A model generated the notes under the pieces. That model did not search any database. It was given only the letters and a program-made list of their open reading frames with translations, and had not been told where the DNA came from. DNA of 29,498 nucleotides. Source: a virus. The stretch lies in the IMG/VR virus record IMGVR_UViG_3300037242_000417, positions 1 to 29,498 of that record; one strand, written 5' to 3'. The position numbers were made by a program, and so were the translations under genes. Positions 1 to 5,902 of this stretch are shown here, in pieces. The number at the start of each line of letters is the position of its first letter. The stretch's first letter is position 1.

Positions 1-180
1 GTTGTCTGTGGAGTAGAGCGGGTGACGCGTGGGTTCGCGCAGAGGATATTCGCGGCCGCGCAGATTCGCCGCAGCACAAGTGCGGCACACGGCGCGTCCG
101 CATTTTTCAATCTCCGCCGCGCGCCCGCACAAATTGAAATAAAAACAAGGAGGCGGCGCGTAGCTTTGCGCACCACGCAT
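1..180 (-). CDS. Partial small Cys-rich (zinc-finger-like) protein, runs off the left edge
   Basis: An open frame starts at an ATG (178-180 on the complement) and continues without a stop to base 1, so only the first 60 codons are present. The product has Cys residues spaced like a metal-binding finger: Cys12, Cys18, Cys27, Cys32 and Cys35, with a CxxC at 32-35, followed by a basic stretch. The upstream frame stops at 185-187, four bases before this ATG, which is typical of a coupled pair. The stretch GGAG lies in the last codons of the upstream gene and may serve as the ribosome site. I do not recognise the family. A small zinc-finger phage protein is the likeliest reading; the function is unknown. 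Confidence 0.5.
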   Translation of the reverse strand, partial: MRGAQSYAPPPCFYFNLCGRAAEIEKCGRAVCRTCAAANLRGREYPLREPTRHPLYSTDN

Positions 181-184
181 CGCG

Positions 185-475
185 TCAATCGACTCCGCAA
201 GCCGCCGCGCTTCGCCGGCCTGCGCGGCGCGCGTTGGTTTGCCGGTCTGCGCGGCGCGCGCTGATTTGGACGAGAACTCTTCGGGTGGGCGAGACCTCGG
301 AGGGGCGATTCGTGCGGACGGCGCTGCCCTTCTCGATCGCTTGGAGCGCCCAGTTCGAGAGGACCGTGAGCGCATCCAGGCCAAGAGAAAATTCCTTCGA
401 TTGCGGGGAATGTATTCGATCCGGAAAGTCAAAAGATGTGTCGCCCCCTGCCTGCCGGCAGGCAGGGGGCGGCAC
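185..475 (-). CDS. Small hypothetical protein, 5' end lying in a repeat
   Basis: The frame has an even, GC-rich codon use from about residue 30 onward and ends four bases before the Cys-rich frame at the left edge, which argues that it is a real gene. The central part looks like an amphipathic helix followed by a basic tail. The tail contains a 9-residue tandem duplication encoded by a 27-bp DNA repeat at 211-264. The only conventional in-frame start is a GTG at 473-475, inside a family B repeat fragment with a 20-bp palindrome, so the first 20 or so residues are repeat-derived. Either the start is wrong or the repeat has replaced the original 5' end. I do not recognise the family. Confidence 0.35.
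   Translation of the reverse strand: MPPPACRQAGGDTSFDFPDRIHSPQSKEFSLGLDALTVLSNWALQAIEKGSAVRTNRPSEVSPTRRVLVQISARRADRQTNARRAGRRSAAACGVD
211..264. repeat. 27-bp tandem duplication
   Basis: Two imperfect 27-bp units lie head to tail at 211-237 and 238-264, sharing TGCGCGGCGCGCG. The period is nine codons, so the minus-strand frame stays open. Confidence 0.6.
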
Positions 476-478
476 AAA
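433..478. repeat. Family B repeat fragment with nested palindrome
   Basis: The segment reads from GATGTGTCGCCCCCTG through the perfect palindrome CCTGCCTGCCGGCAGGCAGG (447-466) to GGGGGCGGCACAA. Together these form a hairpin whose outer arms match the ends of the family B elements at 4164-4456 and 12207-12478. The rest of the gap between the genes ending at 185 and 610 shows nothing else I can support. Confidence 0.75.
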
Positions 479-609
479 ATCGCGGGACTCTGCAAAGGTC
501 GGCGAACGAACTCGATCGAGGTGCTACTTCAACCGAGGCGCGATCCTGCGGCCGACAAATTCTAAATCGCGATCTCGAAATCGCCATTCGCGCGTATCCC
601 GCGCGCCGA

Positions 610-1461
610 TTAATGATGCGCGGCGATGGCGCCGGCGACGGCTCCCGTGGCGGCGCCGATCGCGAACCATTTCGCGCCGCGGCGAAATCGCGTCCAGAAA
701 CGTCCACTCTGCGCGCTCGCGCTCGAGACGGCGGCGTTGCGCGCGCTCGTCAGCGCGGTGACTTGCGTTTGCGCGTCGGCCAAATCTTTTTTCGCGGTGT
801 CGAGGCCGAGCGTGGTCGCCTGGCAATTTTCAAGATAATCGTAGAGCGGCTGGAGATCGGCCTGGGGGATGTTGGCCACCACCGGGGCGAGTTCGGTCGG
901 AACACTGGGCGCTGCGGGACTCGCGCCTTGTGCGCCCGGGCTCGCGGCAGATTGCGCCGCCGAGGATTGCATGCCAGGTTTCATCGCCGCGATTTGTGCT
1001 GCGGCGGATTGCGCGGCGCCCCGGGCGTCAGCGGAATTGGTCGCCGCGAAATTCGTCGCGCTCGAGGATTGATTCCCTGCCCCGGGCGTCTGCGCGTTAG
1101 CGGAATTGCTCGCTTCGGATGAAAGGCCGGCCGGCACGGAAGACAGCGTGATCGGAAGCGGCAGCGCTGGCAGCGCTCCCGGCAGCGCGGCCAGCGCCTG
1201 CTGCGGCGTCTGGACCTGTTTTTCGAGCGCGGCGATCTGCGCTAGCTGCGTCGCGAGCTGCGCATCGCGCGCTTTCTCGCTAGCCGCGGCCGCGGCCACT
1301 TGCTGCTGCGAAGTCGCCAGCGTGGCCGCCAGCGCCGCCGCGGAACGATGCGCGGAAAACCACGCCTGCGCCACGATCGCGCCGGCCGCGATCAGCACGA
1401 AAATCGCAATCGCGCGCCAATGCTTCCAAGCAAGTTCGCCGAGTGAGGTCAAAATTGACAT
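610..1461 (-). CDS. Membrane-anchored coiled-coil protein, possible spanin-like or structural
   Basis: The 283-aa product has one clear N-terminal membrane segment at about residues 14-34, with few charged residues before it. A Gln/Ala heptad-like stretch follows (about 40-90), then a long Ala/Ser/Pro/Gln low-complexity linker (about 95-195), a second helical region (about 205-250) and a Gly/Ala-rich hydrophobic C-terminus ending His-His. GGAGAG precedes the ATG, supporting the start at 1461. An N-terminal anchor with a periplasmic coiled coil, encoded beyond an endolysin gene, recalls inner-membrane spanins (Rz-like). At 283 residues it is much longer than a typical i-spanin and there is no obvious outer-membrane partner. 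The spanin role is inference; a DNA-ejection or other virion protein is also possible. Confidence 0.7.
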   Translation of the reverse strand: MSILTSLGELAWKHWRAIAIFVLIAAGAIVAQAWFSAHRSAAALAATLATSQQQVAAAAASEKARDAQLATQLAQIAALEKQVQTPQQALAALPGALPALPLPITLSSVPAGLSSEASNSANAQTPGAGNQSSSATNFAATNSADARGAAQSAAAQIAAMKPGMQSSAAQSAASPGAQGASPAAPSVPTELAPVVANIPQADLQPLYDYLENCQATTLGLDTAKKDLADAQTQVTALTSARNAAVSSASAQSGRFWTRFRRGAKWFAIGAATGAVAGAIAAHH

Positions 1462-1668
1462 GATGGCGCTCTCCGGAGCGGCGCGGTGTCGCGCGCTCTT
1501 GTGTCGTCTCCCGCGAGGCTCGAGCCGGGTCTACCGCTCGTTTCAATTGGGAAAATGCGATTGAGTGCCCGCCGAAACTCCAAAAGTACCGTCGGATTGG
1601 TACTACAAGCTCATTGCCACAGCCGCGCTCGATAGCCAAAATGGTTCACGTCAGGCAGGAGGGTTCTG

Positions 1669-1920
1669 GTGACAACGTTCGCGGTGCCAATCGTGGTGCG
1701 AGAGACTGAAATTACCGAGTTCGGTTCCGAAAGAGCGATACGCAGCGCAATTGAAAAGATCGAAAGCGCCCAAGTGCTGGCTCATTGCCGCGCGAATAGA
1801 GTGATCGTCGTTCGCGCCGTAAACGAGCGCATGGCCGAAATGATGGTCAATCGGCACTGCAAAGATAATCACCTGCACGCCGTCAGAATCGACCGCCCCA
1901 TCGAAGCCGAAACGCTCTAG
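1669..1920 (+). CDS. Small soluble protein on the opposite strand (possible moron)
   Basis: The frame starts with GTG at 1669, five bases after AGGAGGG (1657-1663), one of the best ribosome sites in the window. The 83-aa product has a mixed, globular-looking composition: alternating beta and helical segments, two Cys and no membrane segment. Codon use is less GCG/CGC-heavy than in the flanking minus-strand genes. It lies divergently from the gene starting at 1461 and convergently to the endolysin gene ending at 2207. The overlapping minus-strand frame (1651-1998) has no comparable ribosome site and a less protein-like composition. I do not recognise the family. It could be a phage moron or a relic of host sequence. 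Confidence 0.55.
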   Translation: MTTFAVPIVVRETEITEFGSERAIRSAIEKIESAQVLAHCRANRVIVVRAVNERMAEMMVNRHCKDNHLHAVRIDRPIEAETL

Positions 1921-2011
1921 CGCAGAGCGCCGCGAAATCCGCCGCGCGGTAACAGTCGCGTGGTGAGCGAGGCGGTCGGCGATATTGACTCGCCCCACGG
2001 TAATCGGAAGT

Positions 2012-2036
2012 GCCGCCCTAAAAGGGCGGCGCTACA
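2012..2036. repeat. Family C-type hairpin with trailing GCTACA
   Basis: A perfect stem GCCGCCCT / AGGGCGGC with a three-base loop (2012-2030) is followed by GCTACA, the signature end of the family C repeats. It lies between the plus-strand gene ending at 1920 and the family A half at 2085. Confidence 0.6.
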
Positions 2037-2084
2037 TAACCCGCAACCACGCGACGCGCGATGTTTTTTCCGGCCGTAGCTTTT

Positions 2085-2132
2085 CCGGGTGCCCCATCCT
2101 TGCGGTTTTTGCAAGGGTGGGTCTTTGTCCTT
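2085..2132. repeat. Family A repeat, left half
   Basis: CCGGGTGCCCCATCCTTGC, a short loop, then GCAAGGGTGGGTC forms a hairpin. Its inverted partner is not close by as at other junctions. It lies at 2676-2719, on the far side of the endolysin gene. Confidence 0.85.
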
Positions 2133-2206
2133 CTCCGATTCCGCCTCATATTTTCTGTCAGCGTTCTAATCGCCGCGCCGCATAAGCTATCGTTGCGCGC
2201 ACACTT

Positions 2207-2650
2207 TCATTTGTATCGCGCCACGCGGGCCAAAACTTCCGCCGGATAATCGCGATTCGATCCGCCGTTCCACGCAAGCAGCGCGCGCGTTTGGTCTCCT
2301 TGATTCGCATCAAACTTCGCGCGCAATTGCCGGCAGCCGAATTCCAGACCCGTCGCCGGATCGCACAATTCCGCCAGCGAAGCCGCTTGGCACCCGAGTT
2401 CGCGCGCCACTTCCCCCATCAGTTGCATCAGTCCCCAGGAAATCGATCGCGTGTAAGCTTCGGTCGCCGAAATTTTCCCCGCGTTGTAAAGCGGTGCAAC
2501 GTAGCGCGCCAGAAATCCCGGCTCGTAGCGCACCGCCCAAGTGTTCCACGCCGATTCCTGCTCGACCACAGCGCACACCAGCGCCGGATCGAGCGCATGC
2601 GCAACCGCCGCAGCACGAGCAAGCGCGATCAGTGCGGCCGATGCCGGCAT
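2207..2650 (-). CDS. Phage endolysin: lytic transglycosylase (SLT/lysozyme-like fold)
   Basis: The 147-aa protein has the hallmarks of a soluble lytic transglycosylase domain. The segment VVEQESAW (about 28-35) carries the candidate catalytic glutamate (Glu32 in the ES motif). SWGLMQLM follows at about 71-78, then AWNGG at about 126-130, equivalent to the usual AYNAG. Such enzymes cleave the MurNAc-GlcNAc bond of peptidoglycan to give an anhydro sugar. There is no signal peptide or SAR anchor, so it should accumulate in the cytoplasm and need a holin. The ATG at 2650 is the first start after an in-frame TGA, although no good Shine-Dalgarno precedes it. The gene is bracketed by the left (2085) and right (2676) halves of a family A repeat. 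A virion-associated role is an alternative. Confidence 0.85.
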   Translation of the reverse strand: MPASAALIALARAAAVAHALDPALVCAVVEQESAWNTWAVRYEPGFLARYVAPLYNAGKISATEAYTRSISWGLMQLMGEVARELGCQAASLAELCDPATGLEFGCRQLRAKFDANQGDQTRALLAWNGGSNRDYPAEVLARVARYK

Positions 2651-2675
2651 CGGAGAGAATCGCGGAGAAGATCAC

Positions 2676-2719
2676 AGACCCACCCTTGTCCTCCGCGGCA
2701 GACAAGGATGGGCCACCCG
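2676..2719. repeat. Family A repeat, right half
   Basis: AGACCCACCCTTGTC...GACAAGGATGGGCCACCCG forms a hairpin with a GC-rich palindromic tip. It is the inverse of the half at 2085 and lies about 26 bp upstream of the endolysin start. Confidence 0.85.
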
Positions 2720-2724
2720 CCAAT

Positions 2725-2916
2725 TCAAAAGATGTGTCGCCCCTACGGGGCCAAAAGATTTGAGGAATAAATCTATTTGCGCATGCATACCCAGGGCTTA
2801 CGCCCTGGGTACGCGGCCCAACAATTTTTTTTTGTTCTCAAATGTTTTTCCGGAGCGCCGTAGGTGCGACACAAACGCGCGCGGAAATTGTATTTGACCA
2901 AGAAATTCAAAACATG
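2725..2916. repeat. Family B repeat, partial element
   Basis: In order it contains GTGTCGCCCCTACGGGGC, the hairpin CCCAGGGCTTACGCCCTGGG (2789-2808), a T tract, TTTTTCCGGAGCGCCGTAGG with GCGACACAAACG, and an AATTCAAAACATG end. The same blocks occur in the full-length copies at 4164-4456 and 12207-12478. The element fills the gap between the endolysin start and the small membrane-protein gene; I see no gene in it. Confidence 0.75.
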
Positions 2917-2928
2917 CGCTGCCCCATC

Positions 2929-3174
2929 TCACTCGTGCCGCTTCGGATCGGTGAGGTCGATGAAGCCGATCGGCGGCGGATCGTCGACGTGGATTCCGAG
3001 ATGATCGGAGATCATGCGCAGCCCGTGATAGATGTGCGGCAGATGATTGAAGGCCATCGCCGTCACGAACGCACGCCGAATTTCATCGTCACGCATCCGG
3101 CGATGGATCCAGCGCATGAACACAGAGAATTGCGCCAGAATCGTGAACGCGACGACGACCCAGTACGGGTTCAT
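2929..3174 (-). CDS. Small single-pass membrane protein, holin candidate
   Basis: The open frame extends upstream to 3366, but the ATG at 3174 follows GGAGGACGAC, a strong ribosome site, so I use that start. The 81-aa product begins with a hydrophobic segment (about residues 4-21) followed by an Arg-rich cytoplasmic-type stretch, an amphipathic region with several His, and an acidic/Pro-rich tail. Its position directly upstream of the endolysin gene in transcription order suggests a lysis role such as holin or antiholin. There is no family signature, so this is inference from size, topology and neighbourhood. Confidence 0.65.
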   Translation of the reverse strand: MNPYWVVVAFTILAQFSVFMRWIHRRMRDDEIRRAFVTAMAFNHLPHIYHGLRMISDHLGIHVDDPPPIGFIDLTDPKRHE

Positions 3175-3384
3175 GTCGTCCTCCGATCTGATCTGGCGTG
3201 GGGCGAACCGAGCCGGCGCTGGATTTGCTCGCCGTCCGCTCGCGCACCCTGCATTCTGTGGCGCGCTCAGATTTCGGGCGAAAGCTCCGAGTCCCGCGCG
3301 AAAATCCTCGGCATCAGGAACTTTCGCGGTAAGCGAGACAGAGAACTTTCGCCGTACAGCTGTCAAATAAATGTCACATTGTTT

Positions 3385-3939
3385 TTAAATCGCGCCGCCG
3401 ATGCCGGCCGTGAGTCCGTTCGGTCCGATGCCGAGATTGAAACTGTTGCTCGGCGCCGCGGCGCGTTGCTGCACGCCCAAAATATCGCTGGGAATTCCGA
3501 GCGCGCGTCCGAGCAGCGAAGAATTTGTGCCGTACAAACCGGCCAAACCCTGCAGCGCGGCGAGCTGATCGGATTGCTGCTTATTCGCAAACGCGATTTG
3601 CGCATTTTGCGCGACCGTCGCACCGCTGGTGCCGTATTGCCGCGCGAGCGCGTCGAGCGTGCTGTTGTAACCGGCGTTGTTGTTGGTCGCGGCGGCGCGC
3701 GTGGCGGCGTTGTTCATCAGCGAGTCGAACGTGCTGCCGAGCGCGCCCATGGCTTGCCCCGTGATCGCCGATTGTTGCGCCGGCGTGTAGCCCGGATTGT
3801 TCAGCAAATTCTGGTAGCCCGGCAGTAATTGGCTGTAGAGCGATTGATTCTGGCTATTGAGCTGCGTGTTGATCGCGTTCTGCGACGCAAGCTGCGCGTT
3901 GGTCGCCGCAACAGTTTGCCCTTCTGATCCGCGCCCCAT
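3385..3939 (-). CDS. Ala/Asn/Gln-rich phage protein, possible internal virion or ejection protein
   Basis: The ATG at 3939 follows GGAGG with eight-base spacing, so the 43 upstream codons, which are repeat-derived, are excluded. The 184-aa product is rich in Ala, Asn, Gln, Ser and Gly. It is predicted largely helical, with short Asn-Gln rich linkers and a Pro/Gly C-terminus. No enzymatic motif, membrane segment or signal peptide is visible. It lies downstream of the large stem protein, where P22-like phages encode ejection proteins (gp7/gp20/gp16), and its composition is compatible with one. That assignment is positional; a minor structural protein is equally possible. Confidence 0.7.
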   Translation of the reverse strand: MGRGSEGQTVAATNAQLASQNAINTQLNSQNQSLYSQLLPGYQNLLNNPGYTPAQQSAITGQAMGALGSTFDSLMNNAATRAAATNNNAGYNSTLDALARQYGTSGATVAQNAQIAFANKQQSDQLAALQGLAGLYGTNSSLLGRALGIPSDILGVQQRAAAPSNSFNLGIGPNGLTAGIGGAI

Positions 3940-3960
3940 GTGACACCTCCGTTTTGTAAT

Positions 3961-3980
3961 GGCACGCTTTCGAGCGTGCC
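3961..3980. terminator. Perfect hairpin with TTCG loop
   Basis: GGCACGCT-TTCG-AGCGTGCC is an eight-base perfect stem with a stable UUCG-type tetraloop, 21 bp upstream of the start at 3939. No T tract follows on the minus strand, so a terminator role is unsure. It may be another dispersed hairpin or an mRNA stabiliser. Confidence 0.4.
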
Positions 3981-4038
3981 GAATGCGATTCAACGAATGT
4001 GGTTCTGCGTTTGCGAATTTGCCGTGGCCTTTGTTTTT

Positions 4039-4078
4039 GCGGGTGCCCCATCCTTGCGCAGTTTGCAAGGGTGGGTCC
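4039..4078. repeat. Family A repeat, left half
   Basis: GCGGGTGCCCCATCCTTGC...GCAAGGGTGGGTC hairpin. Its inverted partner is at 4519-4562, and a whole family B element sits between the two halves. Confidence 0.85.
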
Positions 4079-4163
4079 GTCGATTTTGTTTTTGGTTATT
4101 CGCGATTTACGCGAGCGAAATCCAGCAGTCCATTTGATTTTGGTAGGCCCGCAACGCGATCAA

Positions 4164-4456
4164 TCAGTCCCGTAGCCTGCCTGCCGGCAGGCAGGGGGCG
4201 GCACAATCTAGCCCAGGGCGGAAGCCCTGGGTACCATCACCCAATTATCTTTCTCAAATGTTTTTCCGGAGCGCCGTAGGCGCGACACAAACGACCGCGC
4301 AAATTGTATTTGATCTCACAAATTCAAGAGATGTGTCGCCCCTACGGGGCTAAAACATTTGAAGAATAAATTTATTTTTGCATTCGTTCCCAGGGCTTCC
4401 GCCCTGGGCTAGGCTGTTTCGCCCCCTGCCGGCCGGCAGGCAGGCTACGGGGCTGG
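4164..4456. repeat. Family B MITE-like element, full length
   Basis: This element of about 290 bp has complementary ends: AGTCCCGTAG at the left and CTACGGGGCTGG at the right. Each end carries the CCTGCC/GGCAGG palindrome and an adjoining hairpin made of CCCAGGG and CCCTGGG arms. The centre holds CCGGAGCGCCGTAGGCGCGACACA and its counterpart GTGTCGCCCCTACGGGGC. It has no coding capacity that I can support. It lies inside the spacer of a family A pair (4039/4519), suggesting later insertion. Confidence 0.8.
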
Positions 4457-4518
4457 TTCGTGACGACGCGGCGATTATCGATTTTGTTTGGCGCGCGAAG
4501 AGCTAAAACCAAAATCGA

Positions 4519-4593
4519 CAGACCCACCCTTGTCCGCCGCGGCGGACAAGGATGGGGCACCCGCCTTCGCCAAGGCTTCGGCGGGCAGGCCCG
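4519..4593. repeat. Family A repeat, right half, with an attached GC hairpin module
   Basis: GACCCACCCTTGTCCGCC...GGACAAGGATGGGGCACCC (to about 4562) is followed directly by CGCCTTCGCCAAGGCTTCGGCGGGCAGGCC. The second module recurs in the same relative place at 10573-10601. The stop of the gene at 4633 lies about 40 bp away. Confidence 0.85.
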
Positions 4594-4632
4594 GAAAACC
4601 AACGACCCAAACGTCTGCGCGTGGAATTGTGT

Positions 4633-5154
4633 TTACGAATTTCCGCCAACCGTCGTCTTGCCGAATCCGGAGCCGCCGGAGCCGCCGCTCGCGGTCCCGC
4701 TGCCCGACGACGCCTGCGGCGCGGGACCCGCGGCGCCTCCGCCGACCACCGGCGTTGCCGGCGCGCCGAAGACGACCGCACTCGATGGCTGCGAGCCGAG
4801 ATATTGCGAATACCCGCGCCAATACAACGTTTGATTGCCGAGCGAAACGCGCAAATTCCGCGAGCTGCCCAGAAAATAAACGTGCGGCGCGGAAAAGCCG
4901 GGCGTCGAATCCGATTCCGCGAAATAATAAATCCCGCGATTCACCGCGGAATTATCCGTGATGGCCACATCGAAGATTCCGTCCGCCGCGACCACCGAGA
5001 TCCCGCCGATCGGCGCGGGCGCCGCGATCTCTCCGGAGGGATCCACGCCCGTCGCCCGCCCAATCGAATTCACCGCGGAGACAACCTGCGTGAGCGCCTC
5101 ATACGTGTACGGCGATTCCGATTTGATCCGCGCGAGTTGTGAGAGCGTGAGCAT
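4633..5154 (-). CDS. Hypothetical phage structural protein
   Basis: The 173-aa product has an N-terminal helical part (about 1-35), a beta-rich middle with aromatic residues (about 50-120) and a C-terminus dominated by Gly, Ser, Pro and Ala (about 130-173). The sequence resembles a minor virion protein with a flexible tail rather than an enzyme. The ATG at 5154 has only a weak GGGGA about nine bases upstream. It lies between the GNAT-like gene and the Ala/Asn/Gln-rich protein, in the stretch after the stem protein where podoviruses carry neck and ejection genes. I cannot name the family. Confidence 0.7.
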   Translation of the reverse strand: MLTLSQLARIKSESPYTYEALTQVVSAVNSIGRATGVDPSGEIAAPAPIGGISVVAADGIFDVAITDNSAVNRGIYYFAESDSTPGFSAPHVYFLGSSRNLRVSLGNQTLYWRGYSQYLGSQPSSAVVFGAPATPVVGGGAAGPAPQASSGSGTASGGSGGSGFGKTTVGGNS

Positions 5155-5180
5155 TGTCGATTGGTCCCCGATTTGCCTTT

Positions 5181-5260
5181 GTAGCGCCGGCCTTCAGGCC
5201 GGCATCGCGGCGGCGCGACAAACGCCAGAAAAGTCTGCCAGGCTGAAGCCTGGCGCTACA
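5181..5260. repeat. Family C hairpin pair
   Basis: GTAGCGCCGGCCTTCAGGCCGGC at the left and GCCAGGCTGAAGCCTGGCGCTAC at the right are each self-complementary and also largely complementary to each other. They fill the gap between the genes starting at 5154 and ending at 5287. Confidence 0.8.
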
Positions 5261-5286
5261 AATTCAAATCCTTCGGGCCCGTTGAA

Positions 5287-5688
5287 TCACGCGACGTCGA
5301 CTTTGCGCGTGAAACACGGCCACGGATCGCGGCGCCAGCCTAGACGCGCGAGACGCCGGCCGAACGCGCGCGCGACCGGCGGCGGCAGAAACGCCTGCGC
5401 GTCGTCGAGCCCGCGCGCGGCGGCGTCGCGGCGCGTGGCTTCGTGCATCACCAGAAAACGCTGCCAGCGATCGCGCGGCGTGCCCGCGCGCGGATCGTGT
5501 AGCAAATAAGTTTCGGCCGTCAGCCGCAGCAGCACGGCCATCGCCGGCGCCCCGGAATCGTCCTCAAGCACCAATTTTGAAATGAACAGCGGATTCGATA
5601 GATCCGGAAACGGATAATTGAAACCTTGCGCAGCGTGAAGTCGACGCAACGCGTCGAGATCGGTTTCTTTATATTCGCGGATCAACAT
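5287..5688 (-). CDS. GNAT-fold N-acetyltransferase-like protein
   Basis: The 133-aa protein opens like many GNAT domains: MLIREYKETDLDAL, a helix, then beta strands ending LVLEDDSG and APAMAVLL around residues 40-53. A C-terminal part with a helix and the GRRLARLGW segment resembles the usual last GNAT strand/helix. The acetyl-CoA-binding R/QxxGxG/A motif is not evident where expected; the region around 70-95 has only DPRAG and a charged helix. It may therefore be a catalytically dead or structural relative. GNAT-like genes occur among phage structural operons. The start at 5688 is the only reasonable ATG but lacks a clear Shine-Dalgarno; a family A repeat lies about 50 bp upstream. Confidence 0.7.
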   Translation of the reverse strand: MLIREYKETDLDALRRLHAAQGFNYPFPDLSNPLFISKLVLEDDSGAPAMAVLLRLTAETYLLHDPRAGTPRDRWQRFLVMHEATRRDAAARGLDDAQAFLPPPVARAFGRRLARLGWRRDPWPCFTRKVDVA

Positions 5689-5737
5689 CTGTGGTGCCGA
5701 ACGACGCGCCGATTCCGCGCGGGGGTTTCGGGCGTTT

Positions 5738-5853
5738 CCGGGTGGCCCATCCTTGCGTCTTTCGCAAGGGTGGGGCTTTTGAATTTGTGATTACGCGCAG
5801 AAATCACAATCGACAGACCCACCCTTGCAGAAAGCGCAAGGATGGGCCACCCG
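5738..5853. repeat. Family A repeat pair (inverted halves)
   Basis: The left half lies at 5738-5779 and the right half at 5814-5853, separated by 34 bp. Each half is a hairpin (CCTTGCG...CGCAAGG) and the halves are mutual inverted repeats. The right half begins 50 bp after the stop of the stem-protein gene (5903) and the left half ends 49 bp before the GNAT start. Confidence 0.9.
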
Positions 5854-5902
5854 AAAAAGCAACGGCCACGGCAACAATGACGCCGCAACAAAACCGCCGG
5901 CG

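Noticed and set aside
240-380. Possible tRNA near the left edge
   Set aside because: No acceptor stem, anticodon arm or T-loop consensus could be folded.
1651-1998. Minus-strand 115-codon frame opposite the plus-strand gene at 1669
   Set aside because: It lacks a ribosome site and has a random-looking His/Ala/Arg composition, whereas the plus frame has AGGAGGG and a protein-like composition.
2789-2832. Hairpin CCCAGGGC/GCCCTGGG followed by a T tract as an intrinsic terminator
   Set aside because: The T run begins about 15 bp after the stem and points along the plus strand, where no gene precedes it; it is better explained as part of a family B element.
4460-5142. Plus-strand frames opposite the structural gene at 4633-5154
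   Set aside because: Proline/arginine-rich shadows, with starts inside repeat DNA.
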